NCBI GenBank assembly: GCA_030684355.1
Contig: JAUXTN010000160.1
Coordinates: forward strand, 1-41,287
DNA length: 41,287 nucleotides
DNA from: Pseudomonadota bacterium
Lineage (GTDB): Bacteria; Myxococcota_A; UBA796; SXON01
Reading direction: 5' to 3'
Part shown: positions 13,907-21,455 of the stretch, one piece after another
How positions within the stretch are numbered: position 1 is the first letter of the stretch
How the letters are laid out: each line of letters starts with the position of its first letter
The notes under the pieces: generated by a model
Told to the model about the DNA's origin: nothing
Database searches by the model: none
The model's input: only the letters and a program-made list of their open reading frames with translations
Made by a program: the position numbers and the translations under genes

Positions 13907-15010
13907 ATGTTCAGTTTCCTCGCCTTGCTCGCCGCCTGCTCCGGATCGCCCGAGGAGGTGGCAACCGCCTACCTTGAGGTGGAGAAGGGGGGTGACCGAC
14001 GGGCGGCCTACGATGTGATGTGCAGGTCGGACCGGGATGCGAAGCCGTTTGAGGAGTTCGCTCCCGACGACGACTCCCTGATGCCGTTCGTCCGCGCGAT
14101 GGCAGAGCGCACGACCTACAAAGTAAAGGAGAGGGCCGAGACGGACTCCACGGCCGAGGTGACCTTCGAATACACGGGCCCTGACACCAAGGCCCGGATG
14201 AAGGAGCTGACCGACGCTGCCGGCGATTCCCCCGACTACGACGCGGTGTTTCGCACGATCGGCGAGGAGGTGAAGGCCGGGAAGATCACGACGACGCACA
14301 CGAGCACCCTCACATTCACGCTCCACAAGGAGGACGGCGAGTGGTGCGTGTTCCAGGACTTCGCCGCCGCGAAGGCGGAGGAAGAGAGGCAGAAGGCGGA
14401 GCTGCGCGCGCTGACGATTGAGACCGCGAAGACGGTGGGGGCCACGTTTGAGGGACTCGGCGCTTGGGACACCGCGAAGGAGCAGTACGAGTCCATATTG
14501 AAAGAGGACCCGGAAAACGCGGAGGCGAGGGCGAAGGTGGCGGAGATGGAGCGGAAGCTGTCCGAGCCCGGCCACCAGTGGAGGGTAACGGACGAGACCA
14601 ACCCCATGGACGACTCTCGGACGGTCGTGTTGACCGTGAAGGCCGCGGAGACCTTCCGCTACCACACCGGCGCGTCCAAACGGCCGACCCTGGTGCTCCG
14701 CTGCAAGTCACGAAAGTTGGAGGTCTACATCAACAACGACGCGTCCGCCGACGACGCGTGGGACGGTACGCGGGTCAAGCTCCGCTTTGACGACAAGCCC
14801 TTGCAGCGCGTGTCTGCGACGGAGAGCACCAGCCGCGACGCGCTCTTCCTCTCCAAGCCCGGCCCGCTGCTCGACCAGATGGCCGCGTCGAACAAGATGC
14901 TCTACGAGTTCACGCCGTTCTCGTCTGCACCCGCGCTTGTGAGCTTCGACGTGTCGGGCCTCGGGGCGAAGATCGCCCCGCTCTACGAGGCGTGCGGGAT
15001 CAGGAAGTAG
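13907..15010 (+). CDS. Lipoprotein with a C-terminal VasI-like domain
   Basis: This 367-aa protein has a short signal ending LAAC (Cys11), so it is a lipoprotein. Residues 15-150 look like a small NTF2-like fold (EEVATAYLEVEKGGDRRAAY, later KEDGEWCVFQDF). A charged helical, TPR-like stretch follows (about 155-215: AWDTAKEQYESILKEDPENA). The last 150 residues match the VasI/TagO type seen with type VI secretion and in unrelated loci: NPMDDSRTVVLTV, PTLVLRCKSRKLEVYIN, VKLRFDD, ALFLSKPGPLLDQM and YEACG. No other secretion gene is near, so a secretion role is not supported. Start ATG 13907 follows GGGAGG at good spacing. Confidence 0.7.
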   Translation: MFSFLALLAACSGSPEEVATAYLEVEKGGDRRAAYDVMCRSDRDAKPFEEFAPDDDSLMPFVRAMAERTTYKVKERAETDSTAEVTFEYTGPDTKARMKELTDAAGDSPDYDAVFRTIGEEVKAGKITTTHTSTLTFTLHKEDGEWCVFQDFAAAKAEEERQKAELRALTIETAKTVGATFEGLGAWDTAKEQYESILKEDPENAEARAKVAEMERKLSEPGHQWRVTDETNPMDDSRTVVLTVKAAETFRYHTGASKRPTLVLRCKSRKLEVYINNDASADDAWDGTRVKLRFDDKPLQRVSATESTSRDALFLSKPGPLLDQMAASNKMLYEFTPFSSAPALVSFDVSGLGAKIAPLYEACGIRK

Positions 15011-15213
15011 CGGTACTGCAGCTTGGCGATGATCGGCCGAATGTGTCGGTAGGTCGGGCCGAGGTGCACGATTTGGGTGAACACCTCGTCGCGGGCCACC
15101 GAGGTCCCCGGCGGGTGCCCCGCGTCGTTCCGCATCTCGAGACGTGGCCCGTCTTGAGATAGGGCGTTGAAATCATGCCGCTCGGCCTCTTGGCGGGCTG
15201 GTCTCGGGAGCAT
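14983..15213 (-). CDS. Possible small antisense-end protein
   Basis: This is a weakly supported 76-aa frame in the space between two rightward genes, overlapping the end of the VasI-like gene by 28 nt. Its second half (EVFTQIVHLGPTYRHIRPII then KLQYRYFLI) has a protein-like mixture of residues, unlike the Arg-rich antisense frames elsewhere. An internal ATG before RNDAGHPP is an alternative start. No family recognised and no good ribosome site. Confidence 0.25.
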   Translation of the reverse strand: MLPRPARQEAERHDFNALSQDGPRLEMRNDAGHPPGTSVARDEVFTQIVHLGPTYRHIRPIIAKLQYRYFLIPHAS

Positions 15214-15287
15214 CGTTCGGTTGAGGCACTCCCGCCTCGATCACCGCTCGGCCCCGCCGAGCGCGGCGGTCGAGCAGGAGGAATCTC

Positions 15288-15995
15288 ATGCAGGCACTCA
15301 CGACGACGATCACCACGAAGGACGCTCAGGGACGCGTCACGGGCGAGAAGGAGGTGGCGACGTACGCCGGCCTCCTGGCCCAGGCCCACGAAGAAGGGCT
15401 CAAGCAGATCACGACGACTCTCGTCCAGATCCCCGCGCCCGAAAACGGCATGGTGGCCATCGTGACCGCCACCGTGGAGACGAACCGGGGCACGTTTACC
15501 GGAATCGGCGATGCGTCGCCCGACAACGTGACCCGCAAGATCGTGAACCACATCATCAGGATGGCTGAGACACGAGCAAAGGCGCGTGCGATCAGGGACG
15601 CGGTCAACATCGGCATCGTCGCCCTCGAAGAGCTCGGCGGCGATGATGGCGAGGAGAACTCCACGCCCGCCCCCGCGGCTCCGCCGGCGCGTCCGAGCAC
15701 CCGTCCACCCCTTCGCCCTGTTGGTCCGCGTGAAGTCCCTCCGCCGGTTCGCGCCCCGGCCGAGGCGCGCAGTGGGCAGGGACAGGGGCCGCGTCGTGAC
15801 GACCGCCAGGGCGTCCCCATGACCGAGCCGCAGCGCCGTCTCCTCTACCGCCTGCTCGCCGAGCAGGGGTTCGAGGGTCGCGCCGCGACGGACGCGCTCC
15901 TGCGCGCGGCCGAGGTGAACGAGCTCCGAGACATCACGAAGAGCCAGGCGAGCTCGCTGATCGAGAGCTGGAAAGAGGACGCGAACCGTGGGTGA
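15288..15995 (+). CDS. Putative single-strand annealing / Rad52-like recombination protein
   Basis: This 235-aa protein has an N-terminal domain (1-120) like phage and plasmid proteins whose core reads GTFTGIGDASPDNVTRKI followed by RMAETRAKARAIRDAVNIG. That pattern is found in Rad52/SSAP-type annealing proteins and relatives. A Pro-rich linker (125-175) leads to a C-terminal helical domain (TEPQRRLLYRLLAEQGF, TKSQASSLIESW) often fused to such proteins. It overlaps by 8 nt a Cas4/RecB-type exonuclease gene, the usual partner in two-component phage recombination (annealing protein plus exonuclease). Start ATG 15288 has AGGAGG upstream. Confidence 0.6.
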   Translation: MQALTTTITTKDAQGRVTGEKEVATYAGLLAQAHEEGLKQITTTLVQIPAPENGMVAIVTATVETNRGTFTGIGDASPDNVTRKIVNHIIRMAETRAKARAIRDAVNIGIVALEELGGDDGEENSTPAPAAPPARPSTRPPLRPVGPREVPPPVRAPAEARSGQGQGPRRDDRQGVPMTEPQRRLLYRLLAEQGFEGRAATDALLRAAEVNELRDITKSQASSLIESWKEDANRG

Positions 15996-16749
15996 GCTTC
16001 CGCCGTACTTCTCGGTGACGCAGCTCACGACCTACCTGGGGTGCCCGCGGAAGTACCTCTTCCGGTACGTCGAGCGGCGGGTCGCCGAACGCCGGAGCGC
16101 CGAGCTCGCCCTGGGATCCGCGGTGCACAGCGCGATCGAGTGGTGGATGGGGGAGCGGCTCCAAGGCCGTGAGCCCACCGACGAGGCAGTCGCCCGGCTC
16201 TTCCGGGTGGACTGGCACGCGCAGGTCGCCGCGGACGAGTACGACTTCGAGGACAAGACCCCGGAGGCGTACAAGGCCGTCGGCGAACAGCTCGTCGCTC
16301 TCTTCGTGACCCGGTTCCGGTCGGAGCCCCCGATGCGCTCGGAAGAGCGCTTCGAGGTCTTCGTCTCGGACCCTCGTTCTGGAGAGCCGCTGCCGGTTCC
16401 GTTCATCGGGATCTTCGACCTGGTCGGCGATGACTCCGTCGGCGAGATCAAGACCGCGGCGAAGAAGAACGGTCTCGATACCTACGCTCTCCAGCTCTCT
16501 GCGTACCAGTACGCGCACCGACAGCTCACGGGTAGGCCCGCGCGCTTCCGGGTGATCCAGCTGGTCAAGACGAAAACGCCCCGCATCGAGGTCGAGGAGG
16601 CGGAGGTGGGCGCCACCGACGAGGACTGGTTCGCTGAGGTCGCGGTCGCGGCGTACCGGAGTGTTTCGTCGGGAGTGGCATTCCATCCGAATCCTTCCTG
16701 GATGTGCGGACGGTGCGAGTTCTGGGGGGCGTGTCGGCGTGCAGCGTAG
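15988..16749 (+). CDS. PD-(D/E)xK exonuclease, Cas4/RecB-like, with four-Cys cluster
   Basis: This 253-aa protein is of the Cas4/AddB-C-terminal type. YFSVTQLTTYLGCPRKYLFR gives the first cluster ligand, Cys19. CGRCEFWGAC near the C-terminus gives Cys240, Cys243 and Cys249, a probable iron-sulfur cluster. The nuclease core has GIFDLV (Asp) and GEIKT (Glu/Lys) at about 136-153, and the later LQLSAYQYA helix is also typical. It would resect DNA ends for the annealing-type protein encoded just upstream. Start GTG 15988 overlaps that gene's stop (GTGGGTGA), so the two are coupled. Confidence 0.85.
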   Translation: MGELPPYFSVTQLTTYLGCPRKYLFRYVERRVAERRSAELALGSAVHSAIEWWMGERLQGREPTDEAVARLFRVDWHAQVAADEYDFEDKTPEAYKAVGEQLVALFVTRFRSEPPMRSEERFEVFVSDPRSGEPLPVPFIGIFDLVGDDSVGEIKTAAKKNGLDTYALQLSAYQYAHRQLTGRPARFRVIQLVKTKTPRIEVEEAEVGATDEDWFAEVAVAAYRSVSSGVAFHPNPSWMCGRCEFWGACRRAA

Positions 16750-16794
16750 TCGTGGCTCCGTCGCAAGGCGGGGCTTGTTTGATACCGAGGCGGT

Positions 16795-17568
16795 CTACTC
16801 AATGGTGCATTTCGCCGGTGCCGAGGCCAACACCTCCACCGGACCGTTGAGCGCGGAAAGCTCAACGGTGGCGTTGAGCCCCGGCAATCGGTCTCCCTCC
16901 TGGGCGCCGTTCAATTCGTCCACCTCGTACGGCCCGCTTGAGGCCGTGATGAGGAAACGCCCGTGACCAAGGTGTGAGTGCCAACGCATCTTCACCGGGC
17001 GGCTTCGGACCTTGGTGGTCGCGGGTGAGCCCGGGAGGGTGAACCTTCCGGTTGATATCATCCTGTCTCCTGCCGCGTAGGTCTTGACATCGACATCCCC
17101 TCCTGCATTCTGACCTTGGCACACGATTTCGATGAAAAGTTCTCCAGAGGGCACCTTCTGTATGGCTGGGCACCCACAGCCCATGGCCACCATGGGGGGC
17201 CCAGCGGTGGGCGAATACTCGGAACAGGTCCACCCGCGATCCTCGCACTCCGCCTTGCTCTGAAAACAGAAAGAACGTTCACACCAGAGGCTATCGCTAT
17301 CAGGCCCATAGACGGCGAACGTGGTGTCTCGGGGAGGACGCGCCTCAACAGCTTGTGGCATGCCTAAGGCTACGACGAGGAGGAGCGCCGCTGCCGCCAC
17401 GCACGCGGACGCAAATAGCGCCCTCTTCTGTCGCGCTGCCAAGCGCACCTGCGCTTCGTGCCGGGCAACATCCTCATCGGAAATTTGGCCTAACTTACGG
17501 ATCAGACCAAGCTTCTGTGCGGTCAGCGCGAACTGGCGCTTCCGTCCGGCATCAGTCGTCTCATCCAT
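16795..17568 (-). CDS. Single-pass membrane protein with Cys-rich external domain
   Basis: In this 257-aa protein a short cytoplasmic region (1-49, basic, RKLGQISDEDVARHEAQVRL) precedes one membrane span (about 50-69). The outer part begins with a Cys cluster (WCERSFCFQSKAECED, GWTCS, MGCGCP) and continues beta-rich to the end (VEVLASAPAKCTIE). No family recognised. It starts at ATG 17568, 8 nt inside the end of the preceding gene, so the two form one unit controlled by the promoter at 18458-18486. GAGGG precedes the start. Confidence 0.65.
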   Translation of the reverse strand: MDETTDAGRKRQFALTAQKLGLIRKLGQISDEDVARHEAQVRLAARQKRALFASACVAAAALLLVVALGMPQAVEARPPRDTTFAVYGPDSDSLWCERSFCFQSKAECEDRGWTCSEYSPTAGPPMVAMGCGCPAIQKVPSGELFIEIVCQGQNAGGDVDVKTYAAGDRMISTGRFTLPGSPATTKVRSRPVKMRWHSHLGHGRFLITASSGPYEVDELNGAQEGDRLPGLNATVELSALNGPVEVLASAPAKCTIE

Positions 17569-18439
17569 CGTCGCCCTCGATGATATCTCGAAGGAGGCTA
17601 GTGACGCGCTTCATAGTGCTGCCTGGAAGAGTAGCCGAGGTCAGGGCGTCGCGGTTCATGAGCCATCGGTCGCACAGGTCAACGTATCGGGGGTGTCCGC
17701 AGGAGTGCGGGAAGGCAGCTATCTGGTATTCCCGGTAGAACGGATCCAGCTCAAAGAGGACGTCCGGGAACAGCGCCAAGCGCTCGGGGGCTGCCGCCAC
17801 CCCCTGTTGGATCTCAACCACGAAGGGGTCGCCAGCGTGTACTTCCTCATCCCAGGGTGCCGTCGCAAGAGCGACGACTCGCCGATACCGCCCCGCGAGG
17901 TGTTGCGCCCACTCGGAGCTGAGCACGACTACCAAACTGCGGTCGCCGTTGCCCGTTGCGATTGAGACGAGAGATCCCCACGGCAATCTGCCTCGCAGTG
18001 AGCGGGGAGATGGAGTGTCGGAAAACCATGCCCTCTCCAAAGCGGGCAGTACGCTTCCCTGAATGTATGCTCTCGCCTCGGAGTCGACACCCTGCGCGCC
18101 CAATCGGACACCCCCTGCTCCACCCCAACGGCATATTGTGGAGTTTGCCTCTACGGTCCGACCGAAGCCGTACTCCAGGAACCGCCGCCGCCGATCCGTC
18201 CATGGTGCGAGCAACGCGAACGGTCGTCTCAGCGTTGCAAGGGGGTCATTCGTAGTAGGGATTGCTACGAACCAAGGGCTCGCTTGCGGCCCGTTCGCGA
18301 GGAGCAGCGAGGCCTTCCCAGATGGAGGTTTGCTCCACATCGTCTCCTTGCCGCCGTCAAATGCCCCAGGAGGGCCGATGATGGGGGCCTCACCAGCGTG
18401 CGGTATGAAAACTCCTAGGAGGTCTCCAACGCGAAACAT
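17561..18439 (-). CDS. Hypothetical protein under a dyad-controlled promoter
   Basis: This 292-aa protein is soluble-looking and of unknown family. Features include AGEAPIIGPPGAFDGGKETM near the N-terminus, a Trp/Pro-rich middle, a strand RSLVVVLSSEWAQHL (about 168-182), and a Cys/His-containing region near 240-255 (FPHSCGHPRYVDLCDRW). Start ATG 18439 has GGAG 7 nt upstream, but both lie in a strong inverted repeat that also overlaps the -10 box. The leader is therefore only about 12 nt. It overlaps the downstream membrane-protein gene by 8 nt. Confidence 0.65.
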   Translation of the reverse strand: MFRVGDLLGVFIPHAGEAPIIGPPGAFDGGKETMWSKPPSGKASLLLANGPQASPWFVAIPTTNDPLATLRRPFALLAPWTDRRRRFLEYGFGRTVEANSTICRWGGAGGVRLGAQGVDSEARAYIQGSVLPALERAWFSDTPSPRSLRGRLPWGSLVSIATGNGDRSLVVVLSSEWAQHLAGRYRRVVALATAPWDEEVHAGDPFVVEIQQGVAAAPERLALFPDVLFELDPFYREYQIAAFPHSCGHPRYVDLCDRWLMNRDALTSATLPGSTMKRVTSLLRDIIEGDDG

Positions 18440-18462
18440 GCTGCACTCCGGTGCAGCATGTT
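18435..18462. promoter_or_regulatory. 28-bp operator-like dyad over promoter and start codon
   Basis: AACATGCTGCAC (18435-18446) and GTGCAGCATGTT (18451-18462) form perfect 12-bp arms around TCCG. The dyad covers most of the -10 box, the probable transcription start and the ATG of the 292-aa gene. It could bind a dimeric repressor, or in RNA fold so that the start codon is paired and the GGAG lies partly in the loop. Confidence 0.6.
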
Positions 18463-18486
18463 AGTACGATTAAAGCGGTTGTTCAA
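18458..18486 (-). promoter_or_regulatory. Sigma-70-type promoter of the two-gene membrane operon
   Basis: On the minus strand TTGAAC (18486-18481) and TAACAT (18463-18458) are separated by exactly 17 nt. It directs transcription leftward into the 292-aa gene with a start near 18451. The -10 lies in the right arm of the dyad. Confidence 0.6.
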
Positions 18487-18890
18487 CCGAGGTGCGCAGA
18501 GAGTACGCGCGCGACTCGGGTGTGCCAGTAGTGAACCCGAGCGCAGAGCTGTGCCCAGAATCCGCGTGGCGGGGGAGGTGGCGTGCGCATCCTGAATCTC
18601 GTTCGTGGCGTCATCTCAGCTCCTTCCAGGCACTGACCGTTCCCTCTCCATGAGGGCGGGGCCTGGGGCTGGAAGCAGCGTAATCGGTTGATATTACATC
18701 ATATAGTGACCATCGCGTCAAGAGGCTGCGGCTTTTTCGAGCCTTCGCCTTGCGGGCGGAAAGGGGTCGAGGTAGCCTCATCAACAGTTCTTTCGACATC
18801 TGCTTCCAAGAGCCCCGGAACGCGGCGAGCCATCCAAGAAGGCCGCGGATTCCCCGCGGCTAGCCGTGAAACTCGGCACTTGGAGCTGAC
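18487..18890. other. 404-nt intergenic region with an AT-rich promoter-like island
   Basis: No gene is supported. Around 18681-18721 the sequence turns AT-rich. On the minus strand TTGACG (18721-18716) and TGTAAT (18698-18693) sit 17 nt apart, a second leftward promoter candidate about 250 nt above the dyad-controlled gene. Its transcript could be a long leader or a small RNA. A promoter for the rightward operon at 18891 must also lie here but was not identified. Several imperfect GC dyads occur at 18722-18780. Confidence 0.4.
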
Positions 18891-20108
18891 ATGTCGTTGT
18901 CGACTGCAGAGCGCTCAGACATCGAGGCTGCAGAGCGCGCGGTCGCGTCGCTAAAGGATCCTGCCCTCATCGTGCGCGTGCTGAACTGCGCGAAGGGCGG
19001 CTCCGTGCAGTCCTGCGAGGAGGTTCTGCGCGCCTACTTGGAGCGGTGTGCCTCCAACCGGCGCCTGCCGGAGATCCCCGTGCCGCCGGAGCTCGATGGG
19101 AAGGGGGCGGGCGCTTGGCGCGCGAGCGCCTGGGACGCGCGAGGGAAGCGTGGCGAAGAACGCACGTTGGATGTGCAGTCCCCGGCGCTCGTGCGGCTCT
19201 TCGAGAGCGATGCCACGCAGGCGCGGGCCGCCGGGGCGGAGGCCAGGACCACCCTTGTGAGTGCGCGGGCGCGGCTTGAGGAGTGCGCCGGTCGGCGGGA
19301 CAACTACCGCCGGGAGAACGGCATCCTGCGCGACGTCGTCGCTGATTGTCGCGCGCTCCTCGGCAAGCGCGTCGTCGTCGGCCTGCTGGAGGCCGTATCG
19401 AGCTTCGGGGCCTCGGCCGCCTACTTTGGTCTCACTAGCCTGCCCCTCGCGCTCATCACGGGCGGGCGCGTGGTGATGGCGGCCGGGACCGGCCTGATCG
19501 TCAGCGTCATCGCGGTCTGGGGGATCCCGATGCTCGTCGCGCGCGGCCTGCGCCGCGTGAACATCGGGCCGCGCATTGCCGCTCTCGGGCTCGGCGTCGT
19601 CGTTCTGGGCGGCATCCTGCTCGCGAGCGCTGTGGGCTTGATGCGCGGCGTGTCCTCGCTGCCCATGGACGCGCTCACCTCCTTCGCGGTGTCGGCGGGT
19701 GGCCTCGCGATCATCGCGCTCTCGGTGATCGCCGTGCTCGTGCTCATGGCCTACAGTGCGTTCCTTGAGTTGGATCAGGAAAACCTGGAGGCGCGCAGGA
19801 AGGCGATGGCTGCGCGCGAGGACGAGTTCGCGCGGACCCTCACCGAGACGCAGCGGCTCATCGAGTCCTCTGAGCGCAACCTGCGCGAGGCTGACGAGGT
19901 CGCGCGGCGGCTCGAGGTGATCCGGGCGGCGTTCGGGCAGGCCGTGACGGCCGCGGAGCACATCGAGGCCGAGTGCGCGATCGACATCAGGGAGCCGCTC
20001 CTGCGCGCGCTCGACGCCTTCCGGCACCTCATGGCGCTCTCGATCCCCGACCGCGAGCTCGTCCACACCCGCGTTGTGGCGCTGGTGCCGGGGGTGGCCG
20101 ATGCGTAG
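18891..20108 (+). CDS. Membrane protein with flanking coiled coils, first gene of transfer-like operon
   Basis: This 405-aa protein has four predicted spans (about 162-190, 194-218, 228-252, 262-288). A cytoplasmic N-terminal helical region precedes them, with coiled-coil character at 100-150. A long coiled coil (about 293-345: LDQENLEARRKAMAAREDEF and following heptads) comes after. No family recognised. Start ATG 18891 follows GGAG at 7 nt. It overlaps the next gene by 8 nt and opens a six-gene series leading to a VirD4-like ATPase, so a membrane scaffold for the coupling ATPase is a reasonable inference. Confidence 0.7.
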   Translation: MSLSTAERSDIEAAERAVASLKDPALIVRVLNCAKGGSVQSCEEVLRAYLERCASNRRLPEIPVPPELDGKGAGAWRASAWDARGKRGEERTLDVQSPALVRLFESDATQARAAGAEARTTLVSARARLEECAGRRDNYRRENGILRDVVADCRALLGKRVVVGLLEAVSSFGASAAYFGLTSLPLALITGGRVVMAAGTGLIVSVIAVWGIPMLVARGLRRVNIGPRIAALGLGVVVLGGILLASAVGLMRGVSSLPMDALTSFAVSAGGLAIIALSVIAVLVLMAYSAFLELDQENLEARRKAMAAREDEFARTLTETQRLIESSERNLREADEVARRLEVIRAAFGQAVTAAEHIEAECAIDIREPLLRALDAFRHLMALSIPDRELVHTRVVALVPGVADA

Positions 20109-20904
20109 CACCGTCGTCTCCCGCTGCATCGTGACGGCCGCTGCGCTCGCCCTTACGGGCTGCGAGGAGCCGCTTCCTGCCCCTTCCCTCGTTGTCGCCT
20201 GTGACCCTACGGGTCCGAGCCCCGGCGACGTGTGCAACCGACCCTTGCTCGCGCGGGTGGCCAAGCGCTGGGCCGCGGAGGCGGTTGCCACCCCCGGCGC
20301 GTCGTTGCGCGCGCTCCTCGTGGGCAAGGACTACAGCAGCACGCAGGTCGGGACGACGCTCTCGGTCCCGTTGGCGTTCGAGCAGGACCCCCTGCTCGCG
20401 TTGCCGGCTTGGCAGGCCTCCGTGGTCGAGACATTCGCGGCCATGCCCGTCGTCCACGAGGAACCCGCTACGCGGCGCGTCATGCGCTCCGACCTCGTGA
20501 GCCTCGTCGCGCTCGCCAGCGTGGATGCGCGCCCGGCACCTGGTGCGGTCACGCTCCTCCTTGCGAGCGACGGCCGCCTCGTGAGTGCCGGCCTCAACGC
20601 CGAGGAGCGGGTGCCCGCGAGCGGTACGGTCCTCGCGCGCGTCGCCAAGGGCGGGGTCGCGATTGACCTCTCGGTGTTCTCGTCGGTGGTGATTTGCGGC
20701 GTTCACCACGTCGGGCTCAGCGCCGGCGAGCACGCGGCGCTGCAGGGTCTCTGGCGGGAGCTCATCACGGCCTGGGGCGGGCCGGCGCCCACCATCGTGT
20801 CGAGCTGTGATGGCGTTGAGTCGCTTCTGTTTACGGCGCCGTCGCCCGCTCCGAGTTCACGGGCCCCCGCCGAGTCCGGTGCCGTGCAGGAGTCCGGCCA
20901 GTGA
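20101..20904 (+). CDS. Lipoprotein of the transfer-like operon
   Basis: This 267-aa protein starts MRSTVVSRCIVTAAALALTGC, a signal sequence with lipobox LTGC (Cys21). The mature part is alpha/beta: RPLLARVAKRWAAEAVATPG helix, SLRALLVGKDYSS strand, and a later APGAVTLLLASDGRLVS strand. It is reminiscent of a von Willebrand A-type layout, but no MIDAS motif is clear. No family recognised. ATG 20101 is preferred over an upstream in-frame start because it begins the signal peptide. It overlaps the previous gene by 8 nt and the next by GTGA. Confidence 0.65.
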   Translation: MRSTVVSRCIVTAAALALTGCEEPLPAPSLVVACDPTGPSPGDVCNRPLLARVAKRWAAEAVATPGASLRALLVGKDYSSTQVGTTLSVPLAFEQDPLLALPAWQASVVETFAAMPVVHEEPATRRVMRSDLVSLVALASVDARPAPGAVTLLLASDGRLVSAGLNAEERVPASGTVLARVAKGGVAIDLSVFSSVVICGVHHVGLSAGEHAALQGLWRELITAWGGPAPTIVSSCDGVESLLFTAPSPAPSSRAPAESGAVQESGQ

Positions 20905-21455
20905 AGCGCGTGGCCGCCGTCGCCGCCGTGCCGTGCGCCATCGCGCTCGCCGCCGCCCTCGGGGTCCCCGTGGCCTCGTGGGCGGCGGCGGTCGGGATGC
21001 TCTGCTTCGTGTTCGCGGCCTGTGCGCTCCTCATCGGTGCCGACGACGCGGGCAAGTCCCTCTTAAAGGGCTTCCTCGCGTGCTTGGCGGCGGCGCTCCT
21101 CGCGAACGCCGGGGGCGCGGCGATGCGAGCGGGGCTCGGCGACCCTTGGGTGCAGGGCACGCTATGCGCGCTTCTGGCGCTCGCCGCGCTTCTTGGTGGG
21201 GCGTACCTCGCGGCGAAGGGCGCTTCGCTCGACCTCAAGAAGGCCCCGCGGCCGAAGCTCCCGTTCATGGAGCGCTCGGCGGTCGTGGAGCCGGCACCCG
21301 CGCCGTCCGCACGGGTTGCCGCAGAACGGCCGGCCTCCCGCGCTCATCGGCCACCGAGCGCCGACCCTTTCGCTTCCGCCCCCGGCACCTCCCGGCGTCG
21401 GGAGGGCGCGAGCGATGACGACCTGGGTCTGTTTGGGCGCGGGGGTCGGTCGTGA
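20901..21455 (+). CDS. Multi-span membrane protein beside the coupling ATPase
   Basis: This 184-aa protein begins at GTG 20901 within a GTGA overlap. Three to four hydrophobic spans fill residues 5-105 (AVPCAIALAAALGVPVASWA, MLCFVFAACALLIGA, FLACLAAALLANAGG, LCALLALAALLGGAYLAA). A cytoplasmic Pro/Arg-rich tail ends in DDDLGLFGRGGRS. VirD4/TraG-type ATPases usually have their own N-terminal spans, but the one encoded next has none. This protein may supply the membrane anchor in trans (inference). Confidence 0.65.
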   Translation: MKRVAAVAAVPCAIALAAALGVPVASWAAAVGMLCFVFAACALLIGADDAGKSLLKGFLACLAAALLANAGGAAMRAGLGDPWVQGTLCALLALAALLGGAYLAAKGASLDLKKAPRPKLPFMERSAVVEPAPAPSARVAAERPASRAHRPPSADPFASAPGTSRRREGASDDDLGLFGRGGRS

